From contig NC_092330.1 in NCBI RefSeq assembly GCF_036785885.1, positions 17,766,525 through 17,830,524 on the forward strand: a stretch of DNA of 64,000 nt, read 5' to 3'. This DNA comes from Coffea arabica (Eukaryota; Streptophyta; Magnoliopsida; Gentianales; Rubiaceae). Below the pieces are notes generated by a model that searched no databases, was not told the origin of the DNA, and saw only the letters and a program-made list of their open reading frames with translations. How positions within the stretch are numbered: the stretch's first letter is position 1; each line of letters starts with the position of its first letter. Shown one piece after another: positions 1 to 11,217 of this stretch. The translations under genes were made by a program, and so were the position numbers.

Positions 1-2195
1 GGGACAAGAGGATAACACTAAACAAAACAAGGTGCCACGTGTCCAAATGTGGTTGGACCAAGCTTACCTAACTTTGCCTAACTTTCTTTGTCATTACATA
101 AAAGTCCAAATTTGACCAAAACCTCTTCATTCTTCACCTCCTCATTGCCGAACCTCTCTTGCTAGCAAAGGGAGAAAATTCTTCAACTTCCATCTTCTAA
201 TCTTGCTTCAATCTCGAAAATCAACCGATTGTTTCTTGAATTAGTCCGTAAAATCACTTTGCTTGGAGTGTTTGAAGACCTTGGTGGTGTTATTTTGGAA
301 GAAAACTCTCTAAGCTTCAACCTTTCTTGAAGATCTAAGGTATATTGCTTGGAACTCATCTTTTGTTTCTAATTTTGGCCAAATGGTGCCTTATAGTAGC
401 TATATACGTGATTGTACGGAAGATTTGGTGGATTGGAGTGAAGTTTCCTAATTTTCTGATTTTTCTTGGAATTTTTCTGTTTTCATATGATGGATATGAT
501 TGGGTTTGATTTGGTGGTTCCAAATGGTGTTTTATAGCTCACTTGTGCGTTAATTGTAGTTAATTGCGGAAAATTGCCGCTTGTGCGGAAAATTTCAGAT
601 TTAGGGTTTCAATTGGGGCTTTGCTATGGTTGATTGTTGAGCTTCTAATTGGCTATTATTGAGGGGTATTGTGACCCTAATGAAGTATATTGAATGCCTT
701 ATGAATTGTTTGGGTGCTTGTGGTTGTGTTGGATGGTTTTTATTAGTGTCTTGTAGGTTGGAAAAGCTGAAATTTTAGGGGAAATGCTGTCCGAGTGTCT
801 AGGGCATTGGATCCTTGTGAGTTGGGTTGAGATTGACTAGAAATGAATAATTTTAGGGTTGTTTCTACTTTTAACCCTAAATATTATGTATTTTTCATTT
901 CCAAGCTATATTTGGGTTTTACCTTAATAGTTCCTATTAAAAGGTATTCAACTCGTGTTTGAGTCTTAATTGTACTTTCTTGATTATTATAGGGCGTGCC
1001 GATGATCCGAGGCTCACGTCGGGCGAAAACTTGTGAAATTTCTTTGTTGGACTTGGTGAGTGTACTACTCACATATTTGTTATTCCGTGGCTTTCTTGTA
1101 CTTGAATTCTGTGTTTTGGACTAGTTGTGATGATTGTTTGGACTAGGTGAGGCGAGGGTGTACTTTACCACTCTCGTACTCTCTGGCCTACTTGTTTGGT
1201 TATGATATAACTTGAATACTCTTGACTGTATTTGATTTGGTGTCGCTTGGATGCCGATCCTTAATGTAACTCTGGATCTGTACTGTTTACTTTGAGCTCT
1301 ACCTCATTGGAAGTCAATGGACTCGAGCCAGTAAGGACTTGGTCGGGGACATTTGACAAGCCATGGGGACTGTATTTAAGAATCTTTGGGTATGAGACCC
1401 TAGATTCCGGTTTACTTGAGTAATACCAATTCTGTACTGTGTGGTGTTCGGGCCCGGTAAGGGGAAAGTGAGGTGGACGGATAATTGGAGTAAAGAGGGG
1501 TCTACGGTCATGATTACCTGGTATACATTGACGGAGAGTCAATGAGATGAGATCAAGTATGGCAAAAGAGGAAAAGGGCTCTTGAGAGCCATCCGTATCC
1601 TTTATTCCTTACATTTGGGTGTTATTGCTTTTACTTACTTGACAAACGTATTTGGACTGAATGCTCTTGAGTTTATGTGATCTTGGTATATGTACGTGAC
1701 AGTACCTCATTGGGCGAAAGCTCACTTCGTAAATTTTGTTTTCCTTACAGGGAATTATCTTTTGGACTTTTGACTGTGATGAGTAAGTTGAGTGGAGCTA
1801 GTTGAGAGATTTTGTATAGCTCCTCAATAGTTGGAACCTTTGTTGTACTTGGATTTAAATGTTTTCTTTTGGCTTGTAACCATACAAAAGTGGTTTGTAA
1901 TAGGGTGTATTCCTATCCAATGGATTGTACTTGGCTTGTATATACTCTTTTCAGTGATTGTTGGAAATTTCTTGTAATCAATGGGATCTTGGCGGATTGT
2001 GACGTGGCAGCCACTATTCACTTTACGTTTTGCCTTTTGTTTTCCCGTTTCTCATTTATTTGGTTGATTAACCGCGCCAATATTTTCCCGAACGACTTGA
2101 GTTAGTGTTTGACCGTTTTAGTAGTCCTGGCGAGAGCTGGGCAGGCAGTCCGCTAACTCCTTTGGTACGCCTTAGGGGAAGGTGGGGCTGTCACA
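1..2195 (+). repeat. Element A 5' LTR, missing its first ~301 bp
   Basis: Base 1 corresponds to 24034 in the 3' LTR, so the LTR begins about 301 bp before the window. The two copies are nearly identical. I see a 10-bp indel near 70-85 and roughly ten substitutions. A TATA-like ACATAAAA near 97 is followed by a pyrimidine-rich leader, which suggests transcription starts around 120-150. Small ORFs on either strand here are short and not conserved in the other families, so I treat the LTR as non-coding. Confidence 0.93.
340..1750 (+). other. Predicted spliced leader in the element A LTR: intron 340-992, exon 993-1055, intron 1056-1750
   Basis: The donor AAG|GTATAT at 340 pairs with an acceptor ATTATAG ending at 992. 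The donor TTG|GTGAGT at 1056 pairs with the acceptor TTTTCCTTACAG ending at 1750. The same arrangement recurs in the LTRs of elements C, D and F. The sites are canonical for plants, but splicing itself is inferred and has not been observed. Confidence 0.5.
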
Positions 2196-2197
2196 AG

Positions 2198-2210
2198 TGG
2201 TATCAGAGCC
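2198..2210 (+). other. Primer binding site of element A (initiator tRNA-Met type)
   Basis: TGGTATCAGAGCC lies two bases after the LTR end. This is the standard plant priming site complementary to the 3' end of initiator tRNA-Met. It fixes the LTR/internal boundary at 2195/2196. Confidence 0.93.
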
Positions 2211-2332
2211 AGGCTAGAAATAACCTGGGCGAATCTAAAACCTGTTTCTTAGAACTCTTGGGGATTGTGTTTAGACACCATTAAGTGTGAAAATATTGTT
2301 TAAGCTATAAACCTTTGCTATCTTTGTAGGTT

Positions 2333-2869
2333 ATGGCCAGTACCAGTGGTGCAGGCGGAGGCGAGCCACCTCAGAGGCGCCCCCGAGTCATCGACTATCA
2401 GGAGAGACCCGGAGGTCCAATCCGGCTGTGGTATACCGCTAGTCGGACCCGCCGCTGTAGGCGTTGCCAGTTTTACTCCTACGCGGACCACGTGGTTGAG
2501 GCGGTACTTGCCGAGCGACGGAGGCTGAGATGTGACGCCGCCAGGGAGCGTACTGAGACCCTTAGGCTTAGGGGCATCATGCGGATGCAGGCCGATAGGA
2601 TTGGAGAGCTCCAGGGGGACGTGGCCATGGAGCAGGAGAGGACGGACGCTCTGCGAGAGCAGTTGCAGGTGGTTAACGACCGCCTTATTCGCGTAGTCCG
2701 GGAGGTGAGAGACCGGTCTGGCGCTATTATCGATGAGTGTGGGGCGCTCATCCAGGGAGTGATTGGCGCCAATGCGCCAGGGGGAGTTCCAGGTGGTGGA
2801 GCTCCAGGTCAGGGAGGCGCCCCTAGCTCTAGCTCTGGGGGGGAGTCGGTTGGCTCCGTGGAGGACTAG
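2333..2869 (+). CDS. Upstream ORF1 of element A: coiled-coil protein with Cys/His motif, unknown function
   Basis: This is a 178-residue ORF between the primer site and gag. I do not recognise a named family. Residues 1-30 are Gly/Pro/Arg-rich. A CxxC pair followed by a His lies in RCRRCQFYSYADH (about residues 42-54), then ERRRL opens a long charged helix, probably coiled coil, to about residue 130. The tail is Gly/Ser/Pro-rich and ends acidic. Element D has an ORF of almost the same length (177 residues) in the same place, sharing the Cys pair, YxxH, ERRxL, the helix and an xVRxR segment. Conservation between two diverged elements supports a real protein. The start codon follows a TTTGTAG splice-acceptor-like site. 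A role as a gag accessory or nucleic-acid-binding factor is speculation. Confidence 0.75.
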   Translation: MASTSGAGGGEPPQRRPRVIDYQERPGGPIRLWYTASRTRRCRRCQFYSYADHVVEAVLAERRRLRCDAARERTETLRLRGIMRMQADRIGELQGDVAMEQERTDALREQLQVVNDRLIRVVREVRDRSGAIIDECGALIQGVIGANAPGGVPGGGAPGQGGAPSSSSGGESVGSVED

Positions 2870-3191
2870 ATTAGAGTTTTTGGGCCTAGTTTTGATCCCG
2901 TGTGAGGGATACCTAGGAAAAGCTTTTGGGTAGTTGTTTTGTACTTTTGAGACCTAGGTTGTATAGTGTATTTTGGCAGACCCTCTTTTGGCTTCACGGG
3001 AGTACTTTGTATATATTTGCTTGACTGCTTATGTATGACTGTTTGACACAGTTATGTGTTCCATGTATAAATGTGCTATGTGTATACGTGCCTTATGTGG
3101 TGTTTACTTTTAATTTTGTTCATACTTATATGACTATATTGATATGCCTTTTGATATTAGTTTGTGCCTCGATTTTAGAGTGACCTAGAGA
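2870..3191 (+). other. Spacer between ORF1 and gag in element A
   Basis: These 322 bp are T-rich and have no credible ORF. Element D has a 335-bp spacer in the same place. A polypyrimidine-AG motif (GATTTTAG) lies about 15 bp before the gag ATG. The spacer may hold an intron or leader that lets gag be translated downstream of ORF1, but no firm donor is evident. Confidence 0.55.
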
Positions 3192-6100
3192 ATGGAAGGC
3201 ACTCGTAGCGGACGAGGCCGCGGGCGCGGGGTTAGGCAACCCACAACTGACGAGGGTATTAGGAATACCACGACTGAATCAAACCCTGAACCTAGGGTTG
3301 ACCCTAATGCCCAGATAGCCGCTGCTATGCAGCAAATGACTGACCTGTTAGCCCACGTAGTGCAACAGCAGGGCCAACCTCCTATCCAGCAACCTGGGAA
3401 CCCTGGCCATGTAGTGGAAAGTGAAGATCGGGCCCTGGAGAGATTTCAGAAGTTCTCTCCGCCAAAATTTCTAGGCGGGCCAGATCCGGACGTGGCCGAA
3501 AAGTGGTTAGAGAAAATGATAGATATTTTTGCCGCCCTACACTACTCAGAGGAGAGACAGGTTACTTTCGCTGTCTTTCAATTGGAAGGAGCCGCGCGTT
3601 CTTGGTGGAATGTGATACGCATGAAATGGGACCGGGAACAAACCCCAAGAACATGGGTAAATTCTGTGAGGGACTTCAACGCAAAATACTTTCCCCCTCT
3701 AGTCCAAGAAAAAAGGGAGGACGAGTTTATTAGGCTCCGCCAAGGGACTCAATCAGTGGCTGAGTACGAGAGCCAGTTTACTCGTTTATCCAAGTTTGCC
3801 CCTGAACTCATTCTGACGGAGCAAAGGAGAGTTCGGCGTTTTACTCAGGGGCTCAATGTGGAAATTCAAAAGGATCTGGCGGTAGCCCAGATCCACACTT
3901 TTAGTGACGCCGTGGAGAAAGCTTTGCGAGTTGAAAATGCAAGGCTTCAAGTAAGGAATTTTCAGGTGAAAAAACGGGGGTTCTCTGCGAGTAGTTCGAC
4001 CCAAGGGGATAAAGGGACCCCTCCCAAGTTTGGAAGAGGAGCCGGTGGAGGAAGGCAACCGGGGATGACACGAGGGACTCCACCGAGGGGTGGTCACAAT
4101 GGACGGGACCCGCAGAAGAGCACCTCACAAGGAAGTTCGGCCTCAGTTGCACGTGGACCCTGTGGATTTTGTGGAAAACCAAACCACACTGAGGACAACT
4201 GTTGGAGGAAGGAGAGAAGATGCTTGCGCTGCGGGAGTGCAGAGCATCAAATAGCTAACTGCCCAGTGTTACCTCGGGAGGCGAGAGCAACCACTCAGTC
4301 GTCGAAGGCCAACTCGGGACAGTCCAAGGTAGAAGGGACAAAGCCAAAGGTGCCAGCTCGGGTTTACTCCCTTGAGCAACAACAAGTCCCTGATTCCTCT
4401 GGGGTTGTAGAAGGTACGATCCCTGTTTTCCATCGTCTAGCTAGGATTTTGATAGACCCTGGTGCTGCCCATTCCTTTGTTAACCCCGATTTTATGTGCG
4501 GTATTGATATAAAACCCGTTAGCTTGCCTTATGACTTAGAGGTTAGTACTCCTACGGGGAACCAACATTTGATTACTGGTTTGATGTATGTGAATTGTGA
4601 AATATGGGTAGGAGAGAGAAAGCTTTTAGGGAATCTTATAAGTTTGGCCATTAAGGGGTACGACGTTATATTGGGTATGGACTGGCTAGCTAAGTACGAT
4701 GCACAGCTCGATTGTAAGAGAAAAGTAGTGGAATTTCGTATACCGGGGGAGGCGACCTTAAGGCTAGATGTAAGAGGTAGTTTAGCCTCATCTGCATTGA
4801 TTTCGGGTATTCGGGCTAGAAAATTTCTGTACAGAGGGGCCCAAGGGTTTCTAGCTTTTCTTATAAATACTCCCACTGATAAGCTGAGGGTTGAGGATGT
4901 GCCTACTGTAAGTGAATATCCGGATGTGTTTCCTGATGAATTAGTAACTTTACCTCCGGAAAGAGAGATAGAGTTTAAGATTGACCTATTGCCAGGAGCG
5001 TCACCTATCTCTAAGACCCCCTATCGAATGGCACCTGCTGAACTCAAGGAGCTGAAGTTGCAGTTGCAAGACCTGTTGGAGCGTGGGTTTATTCGTGAGA
5101 GTGGATCTCCTTGGGGGGCTCCGGTACTATTTGTTAAGAAGAAGGATGGAACGTTAAGACTGTGTATCGACTATCGGGGACTAAACAACATGACCATTAA
5201 GAACAAATACCCACTTCCCCACATCGATGAACTGTTCGACCAGCTACAAGGCGCAGTGGTCTTTTCAAAGTTAGATCTCCGACAGGGTTACTACCAGTTG
5301 CTAATTAAGCAAGAAGATGTACCCAAAACTGCTTTCAATTCTAGATATGGGCATTTTGAGTTTGCGGTCATGCCTTTCGGGTTGACCAATGCCCCTGCCG
5401 CCTTTATGGATTTGATGCATCGAGTTTTCAAACCCTACCTGGACCGATTCGTTGTCGTGTTCATTGACGACATTTTGGTCTATTCTAAAACCCGTGAGGA
5501 ACATGAGCAACATTTGAAGTTAGTGTTACAAACCCTGAGAGATCATCAGATATACGCCAAATTTAGTAAGTGTGAATTTTGGCTGGAGAAAATCTCTTTC
5601 TTAGGACATGTGATTTCAAAAGAAGGTATTACAGTAGACCCCGCGAAAGTAGAGGCGGTGGCTGAATGGAAGAGGCCAGAAAATCCCACTGAAATTCGCA
5701 GTTTCTTAGGGTTGGCTGGGTACTATAGACGCTTTATTAAAGACTTTTCTAAACTGGCCGGCCCTTTAACCGACCTGACGAAGAAAAACGGTCGTTTTGT
5801 GTGGGATACTAGGTGTGAAACCAGTTTTCAGGAGTTGAAGCGAAGGTTAACCAGAGCTCCTGTTTTGGCCTTGCCTAGTGGGAAGGACAGTTTCACTGTT
5901 TATACCGATGCTTCGAAGGAAGGTTTGGGGTGTGTGTTAATGCAAAATAAGAATGTGATTGCCTTTGCCTCTAGGAAACTAAAAACCCATGAACAAAACT
6001 ACCCTACCCATGACTTGGAGTTAGCTGCTGTGGTCTTTGCTCTGAAAAAGTGGAGACACTATCTTTACGGGATTACCTTTGAGGTTTATTCAGACCATAA

Positions 6101-6473
6101 GAGTCTTAAGTACCTGTTCTCCCAAAAAGAGTTGAATATGAGGCAACGTCGGTGGATGGAACTCTTAGAGGATTATGACTGCACGATCAACTACCATCCT
6201 GGTAAGGCTAACGTAGTAGCGGACGCCCTAAGTCGGAAGGCTCAAGTAGCCGGGTTGATGGTCAAGGAGTGGGAGATGTTAGGAGCAGCTAGTGAGTGGA
6301 ACCCTAGATTGGGATGTAAGAAAATAACTTTTGGGAATATTCGGGTAACCTCTACTATTCTTGATCGAATTAAAGAAGCCCAAGAGAAGGATCCGATGGT
6401 ACAAAAGTGGAAGGAAAAAGTAGAAAAGAAAGCATTACCTGATTTCAATTTGGGTCCTGAAGGGATTTTATGA
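3192..6473 (+). CDS. gag-pol: Element A gag-protease-RT-RNase H polyprotein, ended early by a nonsense codon
   Basis: This 1093-codon frame encodes the retroelement capsid and replication enzymes. The gag core spans about residues 83-245. Two CCHC zinc knuckles (CX2CX4HX4C) span 324-357. The aspartic protease motif is DPGA at 422; Pro replaces the usual Ser/Thr, but element D has it too, so it looks like a family trait. Reverse transcriptase starts near 590 and has FIDD at 757-760. RNase H begins near 900 with YTDAS, its Asp at 906. The start [13 protein letters not shown] matches the gag start of element D. The frame ends at TGA 6471-6473 where D reads Arg, consistent with CGA to TGA (C-to-T decay). 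Integrase continues in the same frame, so a full polyprotein is no longer made. Confidence 0.93.
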   Translation: MEGTRSGRGRGRGVRQPTTDEGIRNTTTESNPEPRVDPNAQIAAAMQQMTDLLAHVVQQQGQPPIQQPGNPGHVVESEDRALERFQKFSPPKFLGGPDPDVAEKWLEKMIDIFAALHYSEERQVTFAVFQLEGAARSWWNVIRMKWDREQTPRTWVNSVRDFNAKYFPPLVQEKREDEFIRLRQGTQSVAEYESQFTRLSKFAPELILTEQRRVRRFTQGLNVEIQKDLAVAQIHTFSDAVEKALRVENARLQVRNFQVKKRGFSASSSTQGDKGTPPKFGRGAGGGRQPGMTRGTPPRGGHNGRDPQKSTSQGSSASVARGPCGFCGKPNHTEDNCWRKERRCLRCGSAEHQIANCPVLPREARATTQSSKANSGQSKVEGTKPKVPARVYSLEQQQVPDSSGVVEGTIPVFHRLARILIDPGAAHSFVNPDFMCGIDIKPVSLPYDLEVSTPTGNQHLITGLMYVNCEIWVGERKLLGNLISLAIKGYDVILGMDWLAKYDAQLDCKRKVVEFRIPGEATLRLDVRGSLASSALISGIRARKFLYRGAQGFLAFLINTPTDKLRVEDVPTVSEYPDVFPDELVTLPPEREIEFKIDLLPGASPISKTPYRMAPAELKELKLQLQDLLERGFIRESGSPWGAPVLFVKKKDGTLRLCIDYRGLNNMTIKNKYPLPHIDELFDQLQGAVVFSKLDLRQGYYQLLIKQEDVPKTAFNSRYGHFEFAVMPFGLTNAPAAFMDLMHRVFKPYLDRFVVVFIDDILVYSKTREEHEQHLKLVLQTLRDHQIYAKFSKCEFWLEKISFLGHVISKEGITVDPAKVEAVAEWKRPENPTEIRSFLGLAGYYRRFIKDFSKLAGPLTDLTKKNGRFVWDTRCETSFQELKRRLTRAPVLALPSGKDSFTVYTDASKEGLGCVLMQNKNVIAFASRKLKTHEQNYPTHDLELAAVVFALKKWRHYLYGITFEVYSDHKSLKYLFSQKELNMRQRRWMELLEDYDCTINYHPGKANVVADALSRKAQVAGLMVKEWEMLGAASEWNPRLGCKKITFGNIRVTSTILDRIKEAQEKDPMVQKWKEKVEKKALPDFNLGPEGIL

Positions 6474-6801
6474 TATAGGAATCGAGTAGTGGTGGCCAAT
6501 GATGAAAACCTGAAAAGGAAAATTTTAGAGGAAGCCCATCGATCGAAATACACGATCCATCCTGGTAGTAATAAGATGTACCAAGACCTGCGACGGCTGT
6601 ACTGGTGGGATAAGATGAAAAGGGAGATTGCTCAATATGTCCAAACCTGTCTGATTTGCCAGCAAGTCAAGGCTGAACACCAAAAACCCTCTGGACTGTT
6701 ACAACCTCTTGAGATACCCGAATGGAAGTGGGAAAATATCACGATGGACTTTGTTTCTGGATTGCCAAGAACTCAAAAAGGACATGATGCCGTTTGGGTG
6801 A
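6474..6801 (+). pseudogene. Element A integrase N-terminal part, downstream of the nonsense codon and cut by element B
   Basis: The same frame continues past the TGA with the integrase zinc-binding HHCC region (EEAHRSK, then HPGSNK, then CLICQQVK) and the start of the catalytic core (MDFVSGLPRTQ). It stops at the first base of a codon where element B begins. A start inside this fragment at 6489 has no special meaning. Confidence 0.9.
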
Positions 6802-6880
6802 TGTAGACACCAAATTTTTGATTTTTAAAATTAATTTCATCTTAGCTTTATTTGTTTCAATTTTAGGTTTTTCATTTCTT

Positions 6881-6906
6881 ATTATTATTATTTATTATTA
6901 TTATTA

Positions 6907-6937
<31 letters not shown>

Positions 6938-6938
6938 T
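6881..6938 (+). repeat. ATT microsatellite in the element B 5' LTR (copy near 18347-18410)
   Basis: This is an interrupted run of ATT units. The 3' LTR copy is slightly longer, consistent with slippage after insertion. Confidence 0.9.
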
Positions 6939-7424
6939 TATTTTTATTTTTATTATTGTTATTTATTTATTTTTGTTCTAGTGTATTTTTGGCTTCACAT
7001 TAATTTCCAGGAACAACAAAAGAAAAGGAAAAGAAAAATAATAAAAATGACAAGTGGAATCTTGCATGTGGGACAAATGTCCTCATTCTAGTTGGACAAC
7101 AAAGGGGTTTAGGTGTTACACATTTAGAGGAGTAAGAGAGCATCATCGGAGGCTAGGAAAAAAAGGGAAAGAAAAGAAAAAAGAAAAAAAACAAAAAAAG
7201 GATTGGGGATTGAAGGGCTTCGAAAATAAAAATGTAAAAGGAACCAGAGGAAAAAATAGAAACGGGGGCGGCTTGGATTAGGGGGACAGACAAAAAAAAG
7301 CGACGGCAAGCTTGAGGAACTGAAAGTGAAAAACAGAGAGGGGGGACGGCTGATGCCAAAGAGAGAGCCGCAAGCAACAAAAAAGAGGATAATCTGATAG
7401 GAAAAGGGGGGTAGCTGGGATTGG

Positions 7425-8140
7425 GTGCAACGAACAGAGGGAGAAACCGAGAGCTTGGTGAGGAAAAAACAAAGGAAACCAGAGAGGAGAGCTTCAGCAA
7501 GAGAGAGAAAAATCTGGAAATTGGAGGAGTTTCCTTCAGAGGATTCGAACAATAGCCAGAGGAAGGAAAGGAAAAATCTGGAAAATGGGAAGGGGCTTCA
7601 ACTTCAATCATCCGGAAAAATTTCCAAATCACCACCACCGAATTGCCCACCACCGCAACCCGCTTTCACCGCTCTCTCTACCCTCCGTCCTCAAATTCCC
7701 CCCAATTTCTCCACGCAACACCTTCACAAAACCCCTCATTTCCATTCTGCTCTTCCCTGTTTCCAACACAGGCTTTTTCTGCCGTTACTCCCCAACGTCT
7801 CCACCGCAGCCGTTCTCCTCCACCATCGCCTCCGCCCCTTCAAATCCTAAACCAAATCAGAACAAACCACAGCCTTCCCCCTCCTCAGACCTTACCAACA
7901 ACGTCCATCTCATATCACCGGTGGACCGTCTCCGATTATGCCAGTCCCCCACTCGTCGACTTCCTCCTCCGTTGCAACTGCCGCTGCGACTACCAAGAAA
8001 AAGCCTCCAACTGACGCAATCACCAGAGCTGCTGCCTCTCGCTCCAAGTCAACCGCTGCAGCGCCTAAACCAAAGCGAAGATGAAGTCGGTGAAGCAACG
8101 TCGGATTCCACCGCTACCGCCCGTACGTTGTCCCTGTGAT
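7425..8140 (+). other. C-rich block in the element B LTR with overlapping Pro/Ser-rich ORFs, coding status doubtful
   Basis: Base composition changes from purine-rich to strongly C-rich around 7620 and back near 8150. One frame (7585-8139) is open for 184 codons in both LTRs (second copy 19060-19614). Another is open for 219 codons in the 3' LTR (18900-19559) and ends in a Lys/Arg/Ala-rich segment, but a TAA near 7850 cuts it in the 5' LTR. None resembles a protein I know, and all are low complexity. It may be a leader exon or captured host DNA. Confidence 0.35.
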
Positions 8141-9080
8141 AGCCCGCTGTAAGTCAACCTTTTCTTTTACGTTTCAGTCTTTTTTTTTCCGGAGAAGGTT
8201 TGCCGTGGACTGTGGTGGCAAATTTTCATGTTGTCCGTTCATGATTTTTCTGATTGTACATGTTATATGTGTTGTTTGGGCTGAATGTCTTGGGTTGCTG
8301 GTAAAATTTTGGGGCGGGTTGTGGATTCGATTGAGCAGGGATTAGCTGAAATTAGGTGTGCCCGTCTAGTGTTCGACGAAATGCTCCATTGAGATTTTTG
8401 CCTGAAAGACGCATTGATATCTGCTTCGCATACGTTCGGCTAGTTCAAACAGAATTTGTGAAAATTTTGGATCTGTTTTCTTCGGCGCCTTGCCTGTTTT
8501 CTTTACTCTTTCTCTTGTACAAATCCGAATTACATATTAAAATTGGGAGAAATGAAGCTTGTGCGAGTTTTCCTTTTTTCTGTCCTGGAGTGACTAGTTG
8601 TGAGGTTGAACTTTCTGGGGAATTTTCTACCAAATAAAGAAGAACGAAATGGATGATTGTGTAATCTAATATTGAGCCTGTTTGAGAAGATGATCATCTG
8701 TCTAGATTTATAATTTCAGTCCTTCCATTATCCTTTTCTCTGTGATTTCGCCCCAAAGCTTGTAAAACTTCATGATTCGACCCCCCAAACCTTCATAATT
8801 CTTTCAATCAGGTCCGATTCTGGTTGCATTTAAATTCCTCAATTTTCCCTTATTCTGCTATGGCCCCGAAATTGGGAATTATCTAACTTGTTTTGCCTTT
8901 TCCACTTTTACATGTTTTATATGACATTCTTGCGTAGATTATTTACGGATTCTAGAATACAATTAGGTCTTAATAATTTTGGCCATTTTAATTTTTTCGG
9001 TGGGTTTTTGTAAGAAAATAAAGTCTGGGTTAAGAATTATGTGTAGCTGGGTCTAACAAATGGGTTTTGGTTACTTTTGG

Positions 9081-9227
9081 TGGGCTTTTGATATAGTCTG
9101 TATAGCCAAAGCCCTTGCATTTTTCGATTGGGCTGGTGTAATAGATGATGGGCTAGCCTGTTTGTTGTTCTTGGGCCTCCGTTTGGGCTAGGAGGGTCTT
9201 AGGCCCAAACCAATAAGAAATGGCCCA
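9081..9227 (+). promoter_or_regulatory. Cluster of seven TGGGCY/GGCCCA motifs in the element B LTR
   Basis: TGGGCT or TGGGCC occurs at 9081, 9129, 9149, 9172 and 9184, and GGCCCA at 9202 and 9222. GGCCCA/TGGGCC is the plant site II element bound by TCP factors in many promoters. The cluster repeats in the 3' LTR at about +11475. Regulatory function is inferred from motif density only. Confidence 0.35.
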
Positions 9228-10396
9228 AGTTGCCTGATCCATTAAGAAACCAGAAAGCTGTTTTACAGAGCAGTCCCTGTATTTTCCTTTAACTCTACTG
9301 TGGCCCTGGACATTTTCAACTTCTTTCAATTCGGTCCTTAATTTAATTGCAATTAGGTCCCTTAACTTTATTTTTCTTTAATTTTGACCCCAAGACTTTA
9401 TTAATTTTTGCAATTAAGTCCTTTCTTCTTTTGACTTCTTAAATGTGAGTTGTTGACATGATTTAATTGATTCAAATTCATGTTTACTTGTTTTCTTTAA
9501 TTTTTCCCAAATAAATTGGTGCCTTGACCATTTCTTTTATTTTGGAGGATAAATAAGTACTTCACCCCACTAGAGCTCCATTTCAAGGGAGGTATAATTT
9601 CTTTTACCCCTTTTGTTTCTCTCCTATGTGGACTAATGTGCTAATTGAAATTTGCATGTCTACTTGCTTTCCTAGCCTCTCCTTATTTCCTTTCATTTAT
9701 TTCATTTACTTTTGATTTTTATTAATGGGGTATGTGTACACCTCTTGGCTTGTAATAGATAGGGCGTAGCAAGCAATTTGATCCATTTTCCCTTTCCCCT
9801 TTGTTTTAGTTAGCAAACGTAATGGTTGCATGCCTATGTGTTATATGTTAAATGCTTTATTAGGATATTGCATCTAGTCGAGCATGATAAGTGCTACATG
9901 ATTTAGGTGATTTGCATGTCTACTCGCTTTTGTAGTATAGATGAATGGAATGGATGAATGTACGTCACCACACTAGTCCAATGCTAGTTGTGGCTTCTTT
10001 TATCGTTTCCACTAGTTCAACGCTAGTCGGAATTTATAGAATGGGCTAGTTCAATGCTAGACCCTTAGGGATTTTTCCTCGTTAGTACATCATTTGCTTG
10101 CTCACCACATATCACGCATTTTTCTAGTTTTATCATTTTGCATGCCCCTCGAACCCCTTTTCCCTCCATTTTAGGATTTTTTGCATTTCATGCTAGTTAT
10201 AGGGTTCATTTGCTTGAGAGTCCCCTTAAATATGGGATATAGACGAGTGTGGCTTTTTCTAAGCCTTAGCACGCTTGTATCCTCTCTATCAAAGGGCAAA
10301 TTGAGTCACGATTTAGGTCTCCCCGTACCCATCATGCATGAATTCCCTAGGTTCATGCATCCACTCTATCATTACACTTTCATTTTTTCCTCCCAT

Positions 10397-10560
10397 TTGC
10401 ACACGTACACCTTTTATCCCTTCACTTGCACACGAACACTTTTGTCCCATTTTGCACACGTACACCTTTTTATCCCTTCACTTGCACACGAACACTTTGT
10501 TTCATTTGCACATATGCATTTTTTATCCCTTCACTTGCACACAAACACTTGTAAATACAT
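10397..10560 (+). repeat. Short tandem repeats rich in TTGCACACG in the element B LTR
   Basis: Units of roughly 20-40 bp carrying TTGCACACGNACAC and TATCCCTTCAC recur about six times. The 3' LTR has the same array near 21872-22035, and element E has a degenerate version near 60895-61020. ORFs that run through it are repeat artefacts. Confidence 0.7.
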
Positions 10561-11217
10561 TTGCACACCTCCACTTACATCCTACTATTTTTATTATTTT
10601 CCTCACTTCACATACCCTCACATTGCATACATGCATTCCATTCATTTGCATCCCACTCGCATTATTCGTGACTTCTTCAAAAGGATCGTTATTGGGCTTC
10701 ACAATTAATGTGATTGGCACCATTCAACCTTTGAAGGGAAATTTCCCCCAATACCCCTAGGTCTAGGGTTTGCATTCATGTAGTGCATCCAAATGTAATA
10801 AATTCTTTGATTAAAACAAGAAAATCTTTGATTAAATCATGCAACTAGCCTTGGCTAGGTCGAAGGGGTGCCTTGGATTTTTATCCTTGCCTTCCCCTTC
10901 GTCAAATGTGACTCCCGAACCTTTTTCATTGGTTTACGTGGACTAGGAGTCGTTTAAAAGGGGTTTCTTACAACTTTTTCCTAAAAAATTCATTTTTAGG
11001 TGACTTGGTACACCTTAACTCATTACCAAGTGGCGACTCCCATTTTTTCAAAAACCCTTTTTAAACTATAATTTTGGGTCAAATCGTCGCATTTTCAAAC
11101 CCCCATTTAGACCCATTTTTCTTTTAAATCACAATTCATTTTCCAATCACAAATTGAATCAAAAAATACATCTTTCTCAAACCATTTATTTATTTATTCA
11201 AAAAATGGGGCGCGACA

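Larger units (their letters stand above)
6802..11217 (+). repeat. Element B 5' LTR (4416 bp)
   Basis: It is near-identical to 18269-22692. It contains an ATT microsatellite, a C-rich block with overlapping ORFs (7425-8140), a T-rich downstream part and a short tandem repeat. The half after about 9700 is clearly related to element E's LTR; the upstream half is not. A donor-like GTAAGT near 8150 suggests a leader intron here too, but no acceptor is obvious. Confidence 0.95.

Noticed and set aside
2198..2210. Possible tRNA gene fragments near LTR ends
   Set aside because: These are short primer binding sites; no cloverleaf or flanking tRNA sequence exists.
7124..7653. Minus-strand Phe/Leu/Ser-rich ORFs (copies near 18600-19130)
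   Set aside because: They are low-complexity reverse translation of a purine-rich LTR leader.
10181..10760. His/Thr/Phe-rich ORFs of 140-175 codons (also 21656-22235 and 60804-61209)
   Set aside because: They translate the TTGCACACG tandem repeats inside LTRs; several frames are open at once and none is conserved as protein.
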